Source: Platerodrilus igneus
Taxonomy: Eukaryota; Arthropoda; Insecta; Coleoptera; Lycidae
Length of the DNA stretch: 64,000 nt
Direction: 5' to 3'
Assembly (NCBI GenBank): GCA_036346225.1
Contig: JARFIW010000115.1
Coordinates: forward strand, 1,948,501-2,012,500
Shown here one piece after another: positions 39,301-44,600 of this stretch. The position numbers and the translations under genes are program-made. The notes under the pieces are model-generated. The model saw only the letters and a program-made list of their open reading frames with translations. It ran no database searches and was not told the origin of the DNA. Every line of letters starts with the position of its first letter. Position 1 is the first letter of the stretch.

Positions 39301-41574
39301 GATATATGATATTTAAGCTCTAACATTCGATGACCCACATCCGGTATGCGATATCTGATACTCGATATCCAACATCCAACTTTCGAAATTCTCGGGATTC
39401 GATATTAAATTTTCCATATCGGATATTCGATATCAAATATTCGTTGCGTGATATTTGATCTCCGATATTTGAATTCCGATGTCGCATATCCGATACTCGA
39501 TATCCGACATTCGATATGAAATATTTGATCCTAGTAATTTGATATTTTGTATTCAATAATCGATGTTCGATATCCGACATACGATTTCGACAGTCGAAGT
39601 CTCTAGTGTCCGACATTCGATATCTAATATTCCATGTACGATATTCGCTATAGGGTATGTGAGGTTTGATTTCTGGTATACGATGCCCGACGACCCATAA
39701 CCTATATTCAATATCCGACGTTCGATATCTAATACTGGACATACGAAATGTGATATTTAATTCCTGACATTCGATATTTCATTGCGGATAGTCGATATCC
39801 AACATTTTATACGTGATATTTGATCCCCGACATTCGATTGTCGATATTCCGTATCCGACATTCGATATTCGGTCTTCGACATTCGATATCTGTTATGTAA
39901 TATTTAATCTACATTCGATATCGAACATTCCAAATGCACAGCGGTAATCCTAGTCAGTTCACTAGCTTGCGGTTAATTTTTTTTGCTTCAAAAGAATGTT
40001 GTAGGAAGGAGCCCAAACAAAAAATTTTCACACATAGATCAATGATCCTAAAGTTATCAAGGTCAATGAACTTGGACGTACCTGTGACGTCAAAGATCAA
40101 TCGTATCTTGCAATTAATTCCTATCTCACAATTTTAGTTCTAAAGACCTACGTAGACTTTTTTTACTAACAAAGCACAGCCAGGGTATCATGAATACAAC
40201 TTGCCGCATCTTTTTTCCACCCTAGTTAAATAACGCAACCGCATCCCAACTGTGCCATTTTTGCCGTTCAAAACTCTAGCCCAAGCTGAAGGTCTCACCC
40301 TTGAATTGCTCCTCCAGGTTCTCATAGCTAAACCAAAACTTACCTAAAATAAAACGCAGGCGCGATCATAACCTCCATACCAGCAGAAACGTTAGAACAA
40401 TTCAGTTCGTAAGGCTCTATGGGTCGAGGGACGCATTGGTAATCAGCACTCTTAAAATCACAATGTCCCGGAGGAACAATTTCACCTGCTAGCGTATCGA
40501 TTACGTAGGTGAAGCCAAGTCCAGTGAGGTTAACCTCAACTATTACCGAAAAAGCAGCGGTTAACATGATTGTAACGGTTATACCTAAAAAATACGTTTT
40601 TAATGTTGTATCTTCGGAGGGTTACTTACCTTTTGCGATTGGTACGCATTGCCAGTACGTGATGTACCCTTTTCTGCAGTAGCGGGCCATGGAGATGAAC
40701 AAAAGAAAGAGTGGGAATCCTACGACTATCAAAATCACGGTGTATGCAAATGCAGAGGTCGCTGAAATAAAAAAAATTAAGATGTCTTACGCAAAGAGAT
40801 CGCAAGGGCTGCGTTTGGAAATAACAAGGAACAAAAATGAATCGCAAATAGAATACTTTGCAAAAGTCACAAAGTTTAAAAATAGTCTAACCTTCAGGCG
40901 CCCTTTTAGACGCAGCACCTTTAACGCAATCTTTGCGGTTTTTTTACACCACAAATCGTAGTTCAATGTCCGGGCTTACGTGAGAACCAGATCTGTGTGA
41001 GGTTTACAGGTGAAACTTAAATAATAATGGAGGGAAAGCCTTAAATTAAATTAAATTAAAAGGCGAAGCCTTATAAAAAAAAGACGTAACGTCCTTTACA
41101 CAAAGTTGGTTCGTTAGATGATTTACAAGCATGAGGGTCTTACTAAACGTTTTCACTGGGCAGAAATTAGCCAGAGACTCCTCTCTACGCAGAGGAGCGA
41201 TACGAAAATGAAACCTACAGAGATAAAAACCTTTTTTTAAACAAACACTTACCAGCTCCGTATTCTTCTATAAACTTATACCATTCAATGATGTGATAAA
41301 GAGGCATTTGTAGAACCACAACGAAGCAGAGATAATTTCTGTATTTAATATCCCCTGAAGAGTGTTTCAACTAAAATCCTCCCAATTAAACTACAGCTGA
41401 AACGCTGTCAAAAAATACCATTAAGAACGCCAAGTGCGACTTGACGTTAAGCGTACGGTTTTTCTCCAGGCGTTGCTTCTCGACGCTGCGGCTGTACTTC
41501 ATCGTCGAACGACTATTTTCTAAACCATAAGCGCTCAGGTCGCTACGCGTTGTGCTTTTATCATCTTCAGCCAT
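87..41574 (-). CDS. Divergent SLC6-family transporter-like gene, complete, nine exons (join on minus strand)
   Basis: Exons in transcript order: 41574-41457, 41354-41253, 40761-40630, 40584-40344, 29528-29258, 29205-28977, 10744-10305, 543-379, 329-87. They sum to 1941 nt, giving 646 aa plus TAA, the usual SLC6 length. Phases match at every junction (1,1,1,2,0,1,0,0) and no exon contains a stop. The order of hydrophobic segments follows the 12-TM LeuT fold: TM1 about residues 46-66, TM2 76-97, TM3 119-142, a Cys-containing second extracellular loop, TM4 219-236, TM5 243-265, TM6 290-313, TM7 325-350, TM8 385-405, TM9 425-440, TM10 458-480, TM11 495-519, TM12 531-553. SLC6 proteins couple Na+/Cl- to uptake of amines or amino acids at the plasma membrane. 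Here the TM1 NVWRFP-type and TM2 GQ-type motifs are not recognisable, so substrate and even transport activity are unknown. Identity comes from remembered family patterns, not a search. The weakest point is the exon 1 donor. Confidence 0.85.
379..543 (-). CDS. SLC6-like exon 8: end of TM11 and TM12 (residues 512-566)
   Basis: Acceptor TTGTTTTAG ends at 544 and donor CAG|GTAGGT lies at 378; exactly 55 codons, phase 0 at both ends. It encodes FVFYNWIVIEIYADTPG and then a TM12-like stretch ending ILPIPFYALWKYCKHVKYQ, comparable to the family's final helix ending in P-x-Y-A-x-x-K. Both neighbouring exons are also phase 0 here, so the exon could in principle be skipped without a frameshift. Confidence 0.88.
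600..10200. repeat. AT-rich satellite filling SLC6-like intron 7 (about 295-bp monomer, 588-bp higher-order unit)
   Basis: A monomer of roughly 295 bp recurs throughout, recognisable by AAATTCGAATTGGAAATTC, ATTTATAAACATTC, TTTTGAAATTGTAAAAGTA and AAGTACAAAATTTTAGA. Between 1.29 and 3.65 kb two monomer types alternate: the phrase ATTCAGAACGTTACAAAATT (or near form) begins at 1292, 1881, 2469, 3054 and 3645, a period of 585-591 bp. To the right (6.0-8.6 kb) single monomers without clear alternation predominate, and from 8.64 kb they are more diverged and shortened. No coding evidence; short open frames here rich in Phe/Leu/Asn/Ile are composition artefacts. Confidence 0.9.
4390..5960. repeat. 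Low-complexity A/T stretch with eroded satellite monomers
   Basis: Two A/T-only blocks (4390-4780 and 5740-5960) share near-identical text built from AATAAATTAAAT-type words. Between them (4790-5740) the standard monomers are present in order but have lost many single bases throughout, in a pattern unlike the intact neighbours. This fits either a heavily decayed segment or a poor consensus from long error-prone reads across a collapsed repeat. Confidence 0.6.
10305..10744 (-). CDS. SLC6-like exon 7: TM8-TM11 (residues 365-511)
   Basis: The largest exon: acceptor TTTACAG (ends 10745), donor TTG|GTAAGT at 10304, 146 whole codons open throughout. It reads GETILFAVIPEVLKELSLP, then TM8, then VDSLIEAFPILR, TM9, TM10, SVPRLCNDYHF, and CWKVAPFLVL. 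These match the family blocks G-x-x-F-x-x-x-P-E-x-L...LP, E-x-x-x-x-x-x-x-FP-x-L-R, Y-G-x-x-R-F-x-x-D and CWK-x-x-x-P. This is the clearest exon for family assignment. A decayed relative of its TM10 part lies near 30.5 kb. Confidence 0.92.
10745..10928. repeat. GATATYC heptamer array, short leading segment
   Basis: Immediately upstream (in transcript sense) of exon 7, words such as GATATTC, GACATTC and GATATCC recur in steps of 7 or 14 bp. This is the outer end of the array that fills intron 6, cut off from the rest by a dispersed repeat copy at 10929. Confidence 0.75.
10929..11420 (+). mobile_element. Dispersed hairpin-ended repeat, copy 1 (subtype A)
   Basis: Begins TGTTACATGCCAAAATTGGC. 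It then carries the family core: CTTCCGTCATTCCGAACAGTC, GCGTTTGCGCAAAAGAATGC, a TAGGTTCCTC block, CAGAAGATACAGGAAGA and CTGAGATTTACCTACAG, and ends near TTGACTATTGCATCATACTT. Six copies occur in the window, all in the same orientation. Length near 490 bp, the TGTTAC start and a pyrimidine tract before TAGGTT suggest a solo LTR or a short non-autonomous element. No coding sequence; subtype A shares its 3' third with the copy at 28.5 kb. Confidence 0.7.
11420..18668. repeat. Degenerate GATATYC heptamer array in SLC6-like intron 6
   Basis: Built from 7-bp words (GATATCC, GATATTC, GACATTC, GATATGC, AATATTC) with frequent 14-bp pairing. Seven is not a multiple of three, so each strand reads in all frames as a 7-residue cycle (Asp-Ile-Arg-Tyr-Pro-Ile-Ser on plus, Gly-Tyr-Arg-Ile-Ser-Asp-Ile on minus). 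This explains the many stop-free frames of 60-180 codons. A longer-range block starting GATAAAGAATG...TTCATCACACGATATTCCAT recurs at about 12.47, 15.81, 17.75 and 19.95 kb, with extended similarity over about 0.8 kb between the later copies. Confidence 0.9.
18669..19266 (+). mobile_element. Dispersed hairpin-ended repeat, copy 2 (subtype B)
   Basis: Starts TGTTACATTCCAAATTTGG, followed by TTTCCGTCATTTCGGACAGT, GTTTGCGCAAAAGGAATGCG, GACACGACAG, CGAGACGTCGAACGGTGACG, a TTTTAGGATGTAGGTTTC block and CTACAAACAGAAGAGAGAGA. The subtype B tail ends with TGCAAACTGTAGTAGTTGCG and GACGCCGGGCTTATAAC. Heptamer array flanks it on both sides, so it inserted into the array or the array grew around it. No open frame is shared between copies. 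Confidence 0.7.
19267..21366. repeat. Degenerate GATATYC heptamer array, continued
   Basis: Same heptamer composition as the preceding segment. The stretch 19.42-20.15 kb repeats 17.2-17.96 kb closely (the same order of GATAGTCGG, TGATCTCC and CATCACACG landmarks). From about 20.5 kb the wording matches the second array in intron 4, e.g. CATATCCGAT/ACAC...CCGCCATT and TAAATGTGATATTTATACCCGG near 21.2, 31.8 and 33.9 kb, so the two introns carry the same satellite subfamilies. Confidence 0.85.
21367..21976 (+). mobile_element. Dispersed hairpin-ended repeat, copy 3 (subtype B)
   Basis: Starts TGTTACATACCGAAAATCGG and continues TTATGTAAAC, a hairpin whose arms differ from the other copies in a paired way. 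The core (ATTTCCGTCACTTCAGACAG, GTCGGCGCAAGGGAATGCGC, CGAGACGTCGAACAGTGAGG, TGTCTTCTCTTTCAGG, GAAGAGCTCCACATTTTACG) matches copy 5 well. The end is TGCCAACTGTCGTAGTGGCT then ATTACGCCGGGACT. A 161-codon frame runs through it but is not preserved in the sister copies. Confidence 0.72.
21977..22455. repeat. Heptamer array, transition into the higher-order array
   Basis: GATATYC-type words continue from the repeat copy to the first recognisable 750-bp monomer. No gene-like feature is present. Confidence 0.75.
22456..28437. repeat. Dimeric higher-order satellite, eight monomers of alternating 744 and 751 bp
   Basis: The landmark CATCTAGAAT begins at 22456, 23201, 23952, 24695, 25446, 26190, 26941 and 27685. 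The spacings are 745, 751, 743, 751, 744, 751 and 744, so two monomer types alternate and the true unit is about 1495 bp. The types differ by a 7-bp block (GCGATACCTGAACCC versus GCGAATCC) and by base changes such as ATGCAAATGCG versus ATGAAAATGCG. Inner monomers are nearly identical while the first and last are visibly diverged. The sequence is itself made of GATATYC/TATGCGATA words. The identical 66- and 93-codon frames that repeat in it are by-products. Confidence 0.95.
28503..28952 (+). mobile_element. Dispersed hairpin-ended repeat, copy 4 (subtype A)
   Basis: Starts TGTTACATTCCAAATTGGC and continues AATGTAAC, an almost perfect inverted repeat. The core CTTCCGTCGTTGCTGACAGT, GCGTCTGCGCAGAGTGAATG, CCGCGAGAACTCGACGAAG, GACCCCCTACGAGTGCAAC and GATTGCATCACCCGTAAAGC matches copy 1. 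Its right end comes within about 25 bp of the donor of SLC6-like exon 6, so nearly the whole start of intron 6 is element-derived. Confidence 0.7.
28977..29205 (-). CDS. SLC6-like exon 6: TM6-TM7 (residues 289-365)
   Basis: Acceptor TTTCAG ends at 29206 and donor GAAG|GTAATG at 28976. It begins FWLDIFRHVVEKVEPSGIIL, paralleling the family's VWxDAxxQxFFSLGPGxGxL in TM6; the helix-breaking Gly-Pro-Gly is reduced to Pro-Ser-Gly and the sodium-site serine is not conserved. TM7 follows (GIKLLVYIISVTLVPIAI) and then a short loop with Asn-Ala-Thr. It is 53 nt from exon 5, and its 3' end is about 25 nt from a dispersed repeat copy that occupies the start of the next intron. Confidence 0.87.
29258..29528 (-). 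CDS. SLC6-like exon 5: TM4-TM5 (residues 198-288)
   Basis: Acceptor TTTTTTTTAG ends at 29529; the donor AAG|GTTCGT at 29257 is weak but is the only phase-compatible site before an in-frame TGA. It encodes a Leu-Gly-Pro-Ile...Trp loop, TM4 (DWAVAVATTWCIVLFLMV), Lys-Gly, then TM5 and a loop that ends FELK. This order parallels the family pattern L-G...W-x-L-A...W-x-x-x-x-x-x-x-x-K-G...V-R-x-x-T-L...LxxxxVW. Exon 4 supplies AG and exon 5 supplies G to make Arg198 across a 10.8-kb intron. Confidence 0.88.
29686..30238 (+). mobile_element. Dispersed hairpin-ended repeat, copy 5 (subtype B)
   Basis: Starts TGTTACATGCCGAAAATCGG and continues TCATGTAAAC; the core (ATTTCCGTCACTTTAGACAG, GTCGGCGCCCGAGAATGCGC) and the tail (GAAGAGCTCCACATTTTACG, ACCAACTGTCGTAGTGGCTC, ATTACACGCCGGGACTTT) parallel copy 3 throughout. 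It lies in intron 4, 157 bp upstream of exon 5 in transcript sense. Between it and the exon (29529-29685) is unique sequence with no recognised feature. Confidence 0.72.
30290..30456. repeat. Two-copy dispersed repeat X, copy 1
   Basis: CCTAGTCATTTTATTAGCTT, GGATGTTGTAGGAG and TTCAATGAACTGGGCTGGAC match, in the same order and orientation, CCTAGTCAGTTCACTAGCTT, GAATGTTGTAGGA and GTCAATGAACTTGGACG at 39.95-40.09 kb. The copies flank the second heptamer array, so they may be remnants of a duplication of intron sequence next to a transporter exon. The 50 bases before it hold nothing recognisable. Confidence 0.55.
30457..30586 (-). pseudogene. Decayed relic of an SLC6 TM10 exon
   Basis: Read on the minus strand from 30582, TTATACAACTATGCATTGTA and the following bases closely resemble part of exon 7 (near 10478, TTGTACAACTATGCCTTTTA). 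Translation gives LYNYALYVMQTSITLIIF, against LYNYAFYVVQAIITFTVTF in exon 7; after this the match fades and an in-frame TAG occurs at 30457-30459. The relic lies inside intron 4 of the intact gene and is cut at its 5' side by repeat copy 6 at 30587. It indicates a former duplicate of the gene or exon. Confidence 0.6.
30587..30735 (+). mobile_element. Dispersed hairpin-ended repeat, copy 6 (5' fragment, subtype A)
   Basis: Starts TGTTACATGCCAACTAGC and retains ATTTCCGTCGTCCCTGACAG and GCGTCTGCGCAAAACGAATG. It stops abruptly around 30735 where heptamer array begins, so only about 150 bp of the element remain. Confidence 0.65.
30736..39934. repeat. GATATYC heptamer array in SLC6-like intron 4
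   Basis: Same 7-bp vocabulary as the intron 6 array. A recognisable block, CATATCCGATACACGATATC...CATCCAACATTCGGCATT, recurs at irregular spacing from 32.2 to 39.2 kb, and about every 210-270 bp between 36.28 and 37.42 kb, where neighbouring pairs form a period of roughly 450-480 bp. A second block (AAATGTGATATTTATACCCGGCATTCG) is shared with 21.2 kb. Stop-free frames up to 183 codons on the minus strand consist only of the Gly-Tyr-Arg-Ile-Ser-Asp-Ile cycle and are not genes. Confidence 0.9.
39940..40095. repeat. Two-copy dispersed repeat X, copy 2
   Basis: Counterpart of the copy near 30.3 kb, with shared landmarks CCTAGTCA-TT-A-TAGCTTGCG, ATGTTGTAGGA and TCAATGAACT-GG. The remaining intron sequence up to exon 4 (40096-40343) is unique, with no intact frame. 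A very decayed transporter exon cannot be excluded there but is not supported. Confidence 0.5.
40344..40584 (-). CDS. SLC6-like exon 4: TM3 and extracellular loop 2 (residues 118-198)
   Basis: Acceptor TTTTTTAG ends at 40585 and donor TTTAG|GTAAGT lies at 40343. It is separated from exon 3 by an intron of only 45 nt, which carries an in-frame TAA and so must be removed. The first half is hydrophobic (TM3). The second is a loop of about 55 residues with Cys at residues 159, 168 and 180 and two N-glycosylation sequons, Asn-Cys-Ser and Asn-Val-Ser, matching the glycosylated, cysteine-bearing loop 2 of the family. It ends PAFYFR, where family members often have SPA/SPxxEFF-R. Confidence 0.88.
40630..40761 (-). 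CDS. SLC6-like exon 3: TM2 (residues 74-118)
   Basis: Acceptor TTTCAG at 40762-40767 and donor AAAAG|GTAAGT at 40629. Encodes TSAFAYTVILIVVGFPLFLL and then FISMARYCRKG...YWQCVPIAK. The pattern AF-x-Y...G-x-P-L-F-x-L...W-x-x-x-P-x-x-K-G is the classic SLC6 TM2 and first intracellular loop. The usual Glu-x-x-x-Gly-Gln after TM2 is replaced by Ile-Ser-Met-Ala-Arg-Tyr. Not detected as an open frame with its own start because it lies inside the transcript. Confidence 0.9.
41253..41354 (-). CDS. SLC6-like exon 2: TM1 region (residues 40-74)
   Basis: Bounded by acceptor CTTCAG (ends 41355) and a strong donor G|GTAAGT at 41252. The only frame that is open and joins exon 3 in phase encodes 33 whole residues containing NYLCFVVVLQMPLYHII and then EWYKFIEEYGA. 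Aligned without gaps to family members, this covers TM1 and the approach to TM2. The canonical unwound Asn-Val-Trp-Arg-Phe-Pro signature is replaced by His-Ile-Ile-Glu-Trp-Tyr, and the following glycine-rich turn is reduced to Tyr-Gly-Ala. Confidence 0.75.
41457..41574 (-). CDS. SLC6-like exon 1: start codon and N-terminal cytoplasmic tail (residues 1-40)
   Basis: ATG at 41574 in good context (ACAATGG) opens a 39-residue hydrophilic tail beginning MAEDDKSTTR and ending RLEKN, rich in Ser, Arg and Lys, as expected for the cytosolic N-terminus. The chosen donor, C|GTACGC at 41456, is weak, but it gives the phase 1 that exon 2 needs and an ordinary 102-nt intron. The frame stays open beyond it for 21 more codons with a hydrophobic stretch (AFLMVFFDSVSA). 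The later GT sites there are in the wrong phase or would leave a 40-nt intron. The start is well supported; the 3' end is only probable. Confidence 0.6.
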
Positions 41575-41639
41575 TGTAAGTTTTTTTGACACTTGCAAGT
41601 GGAGAAACGTTAGCCTTTGACGTACTTGACGACTGTGCA

Positions 41640-44600
41640 AAGGCTACTAGACGACCATACATTCAGTTCGGTTTATCCCAGGAAAGAGGACGTCGAGAAG
41701 AGATGGAAGGAAAAAGAGGGCATGGGAGGACAAAGCGGTGAGACGGATAGGGGAGAGGTGAAGAGAGAGGGCAAGGAAATGAAAGAAGGAAGGGAGACGG
41801 AGAAGAAAACGATACGTAGCGGTGTAGAGGAGATGAGGTGAAGTGGGTGTAGCAAAAGGAGAGGAAAAGAAGACAAAGAGGAGTAGGAGTAGTAGTGGAA
41901 GAACGCGAAGGAAAAGGCGGAGAAGGAACAGGAGTGGCGCATTTTGAAATTAGGAGTATTTCTAAATTGCAACATAAAGTATGGCGGTGTCTACTTACAA
42001 TAACCATTTTTTCACAACTCAGCAGGTGGGAGGCGTTTGTGGCTGGATCCAGGTGTAAGATAATCGCACAGACATAAGCGAGATGGAAAAGAAACGCGTT
42101 CCCGTACACTTTAGTCTTAGAGACACCGACGAATGTGTATAGTTCGCTACCGGGAACCTCTTCGGAACGATAACAAACTTCTACTTACGCCAAATAGTCC
42201 GTTCTTATTGACCGATGAACATCAGGCGCCCAGTGACCTCTAACTGCAATTTTTCAACAGGAAGTCACACATATGTTCAAAAAGACACTTAATCTGAACG
42301 GAAATCCATAATAAAACTACGTACAAAAGTTAAATACGCGTCAAAGTGACACGTAGCAGAAGGATGAGAAAACGGATAGGGAAAAGAGTGAGAAGTAGGA
42401 GAAAGTCAGGGAAGAGAGGAGGGAAGGTAAACTGTTGGAAAGTGTAAAAGGTGAAGAATGCAAGAAAGCAGTAAAAGATTAGAAAGGAAAAGGCGTAGAA
42501 AGAACGGGAGAAGGTGCATGATAATGAAAAGCAAAGAGAAGGAGAAACAGAAAGAGAGTCAAAAGTAGGAAAAGCAGTAATACGAAAAGGAGAACAAGGA
42601 GTCGTATAAGAAAGAGGAGAAAAATGTGCTGAAGAGGAAAATAAAGAAAGAAGCAAAAGAAGCAGAAAGAGGGGGAGAGGGGAAGAGAAAAGGAAAAGGG
42701 GAAGGGACAGAACGAATTTGTAAAAGAGGAGACGAAGAAGAAACTCCTAGAAAGGGCGCAAGAAAATGTAAAAGCAAACATGAAGAAACGTAGAGGAAGC
42801 ATTTGTAGGAAAATGAAAAGAAACCGTATACGAAAGAAGGTCGTTCTCATTCTCTTGCGCTTCTTTCTTCACTTACTGCTTCCTTGCTTCTCCTTCTCCT
42901 GATGCATCATCTTCTCCTCTTTACTATACAACTTCTTATTGTTCTCATTTTCTGTCTCGGTCTTTTTCCTACTCTTGACTTTGCTTCTTCGTTTTTTCTT
43001 TGCTTTCCCTTTTTGCACCTTGAACAGGAAGATGAGGCGAAGAAGAAACGCATTGAGAAAATACAAGAGAATAGATACGCAACGATGAGAAAACGAAGTG
43101 GATGCATTCCTGGAAAAATGAGAATAAGACGTAGAAGAAAAAGAAGCCGTGAGATGGAGGAAGAGAAAACAAAGAAGAAACGAATGAGAAGGAGAAACGC
43201 TAGAAGATGAAAACGAGTAAGAAAAAATGAAAAGGAATATGATAAGGGTGGGAGAAAAGTAGAAAAAAGAGGAAAAGGAAAGGAGAGAAGAGAAGTAGAA
43301 GATAGGAGTAGGGAACTAAGGAGAGGAACAAGGAAAAGAACATTGAAGCGAATAAGACGAAAAAGAAAGAGATGGTGCAAGAGAATGAAAAAGCAAAGAA
43401 TGGGAAAGAAAAGCAAGAGTAGGAAAAGGAGCCGAGCAAAAAGGAGAAGTACAAGGTGTTGCATAAGAAAAAGAAGAATGTGCAACGCAAGAAGATGGAG
43501 CAAAAGAGGCAAAAACCAGAAAGAAGAAGCCAACAAGGAGAAAGAAACGCAAGAAAATAATAATGAAAATGAAAAACAGCAAAAAAAGCATAATAAAGAG
43601 ACGTAGGACAAAGGCGGGGAGGAGAAAAGAACGAGAGGAAAGTAGAAGAGAAAGAGCAAAAGAGAAGAGTTGAAAAACAATAAAGTAGAAAAGGATAGAA
43701 AAATTGGGAAGAGGCAAAGAACAAACAGGAGGAGAAGGTGCAAGAAAAGGGGAAAGCAAAGAAAAGGAAAAAACGAAAATAAAAAAGGGGCCTGGTAAAA
43801 ACGATAACGTTCTATAAGAGGAGAGAAAAACACAAAAGAAAATATAGATAAAGACAAGCAAGAAGCAGAATGAAAGGAATGGGAAAGAAACGCATGAGAA
43901 TAAGAATGAAAAGCAAGATAAAGAAAAGGGGCGCGATAAGGAGAAGGAGAAAAGCAGGTAGGATAGGAGAACGGGAGGAAAAATATGAGAAGAAACAGAA
44001 GGGAAGAGTAGACAAAAATGAAGAAAGGATGATGTAGAAAGAGGAAAAGGAGAGGGGGAGATTGGAAACAAGGCAAAGAAGCAACGGGAGAAGGCGCAAG
44101 AGAAAGAAAAAGCAAATAAAAAGAAACGACTAGGAAACACAACAGCAGAAAAAGAAGTTGTAGTAGAGAAGATGGTGCAAGTGAAAAAGGTGGAGAAAAA
44201 GGTAAGGTATTGGCTTAAAAGGACAAATTGAAATTACAAAAAACACAAAAGAATGAGAATGTCAAGCAAGCAAAGGAAATAAGCATGATAAGGAAAAGAA
44301 GAAAGGAAGGACCTAACGTAGAAGAAGTAGGTGAAGAAGAAACAAGAATGTGCAAAAGAAAGATAATGCAAAAAAGGCGAAAAAAACAAAGAAATTTTAC
44401 TGTTTGCGAGCAAAAAGGAGAACGAGGGTTTTATATGTAAGGGGAGAAAAAAGAGCATGAGCAGAAGATGGTGAAAGAAGCACAAATAGGAAACGAACGA
44501 GACAGAATAATTAGGAGTATGAGAAAGGTAAGGAAGAGAGCAGAAGGGGAGGAAAGAATAAGAGCAGAGTATGAAAACAAAGAGGAAAATAACGAAACGA

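Noticed and set aside
40096..40343. Possible decayed TM4-TM5 exon (minus-strand RVEKRCGKLYS resembling K-G-V-K-S-x-G-K-V-V-Y-F)
   Set aside because: The resemblance is short, interrupted by a stop and not supported by splice sites in phase; too weak to annotate.
42907..44142. 411-codon open frame on the minus strand, rich in Phe, Leu and Ser, with membrane-protein appearance
   Set aside because: It is the complement of polypurine sequence; all three frames there are open and equally hydrophobic, as expected from pyrimidine-only codons. No family pattern, no splice or start context.
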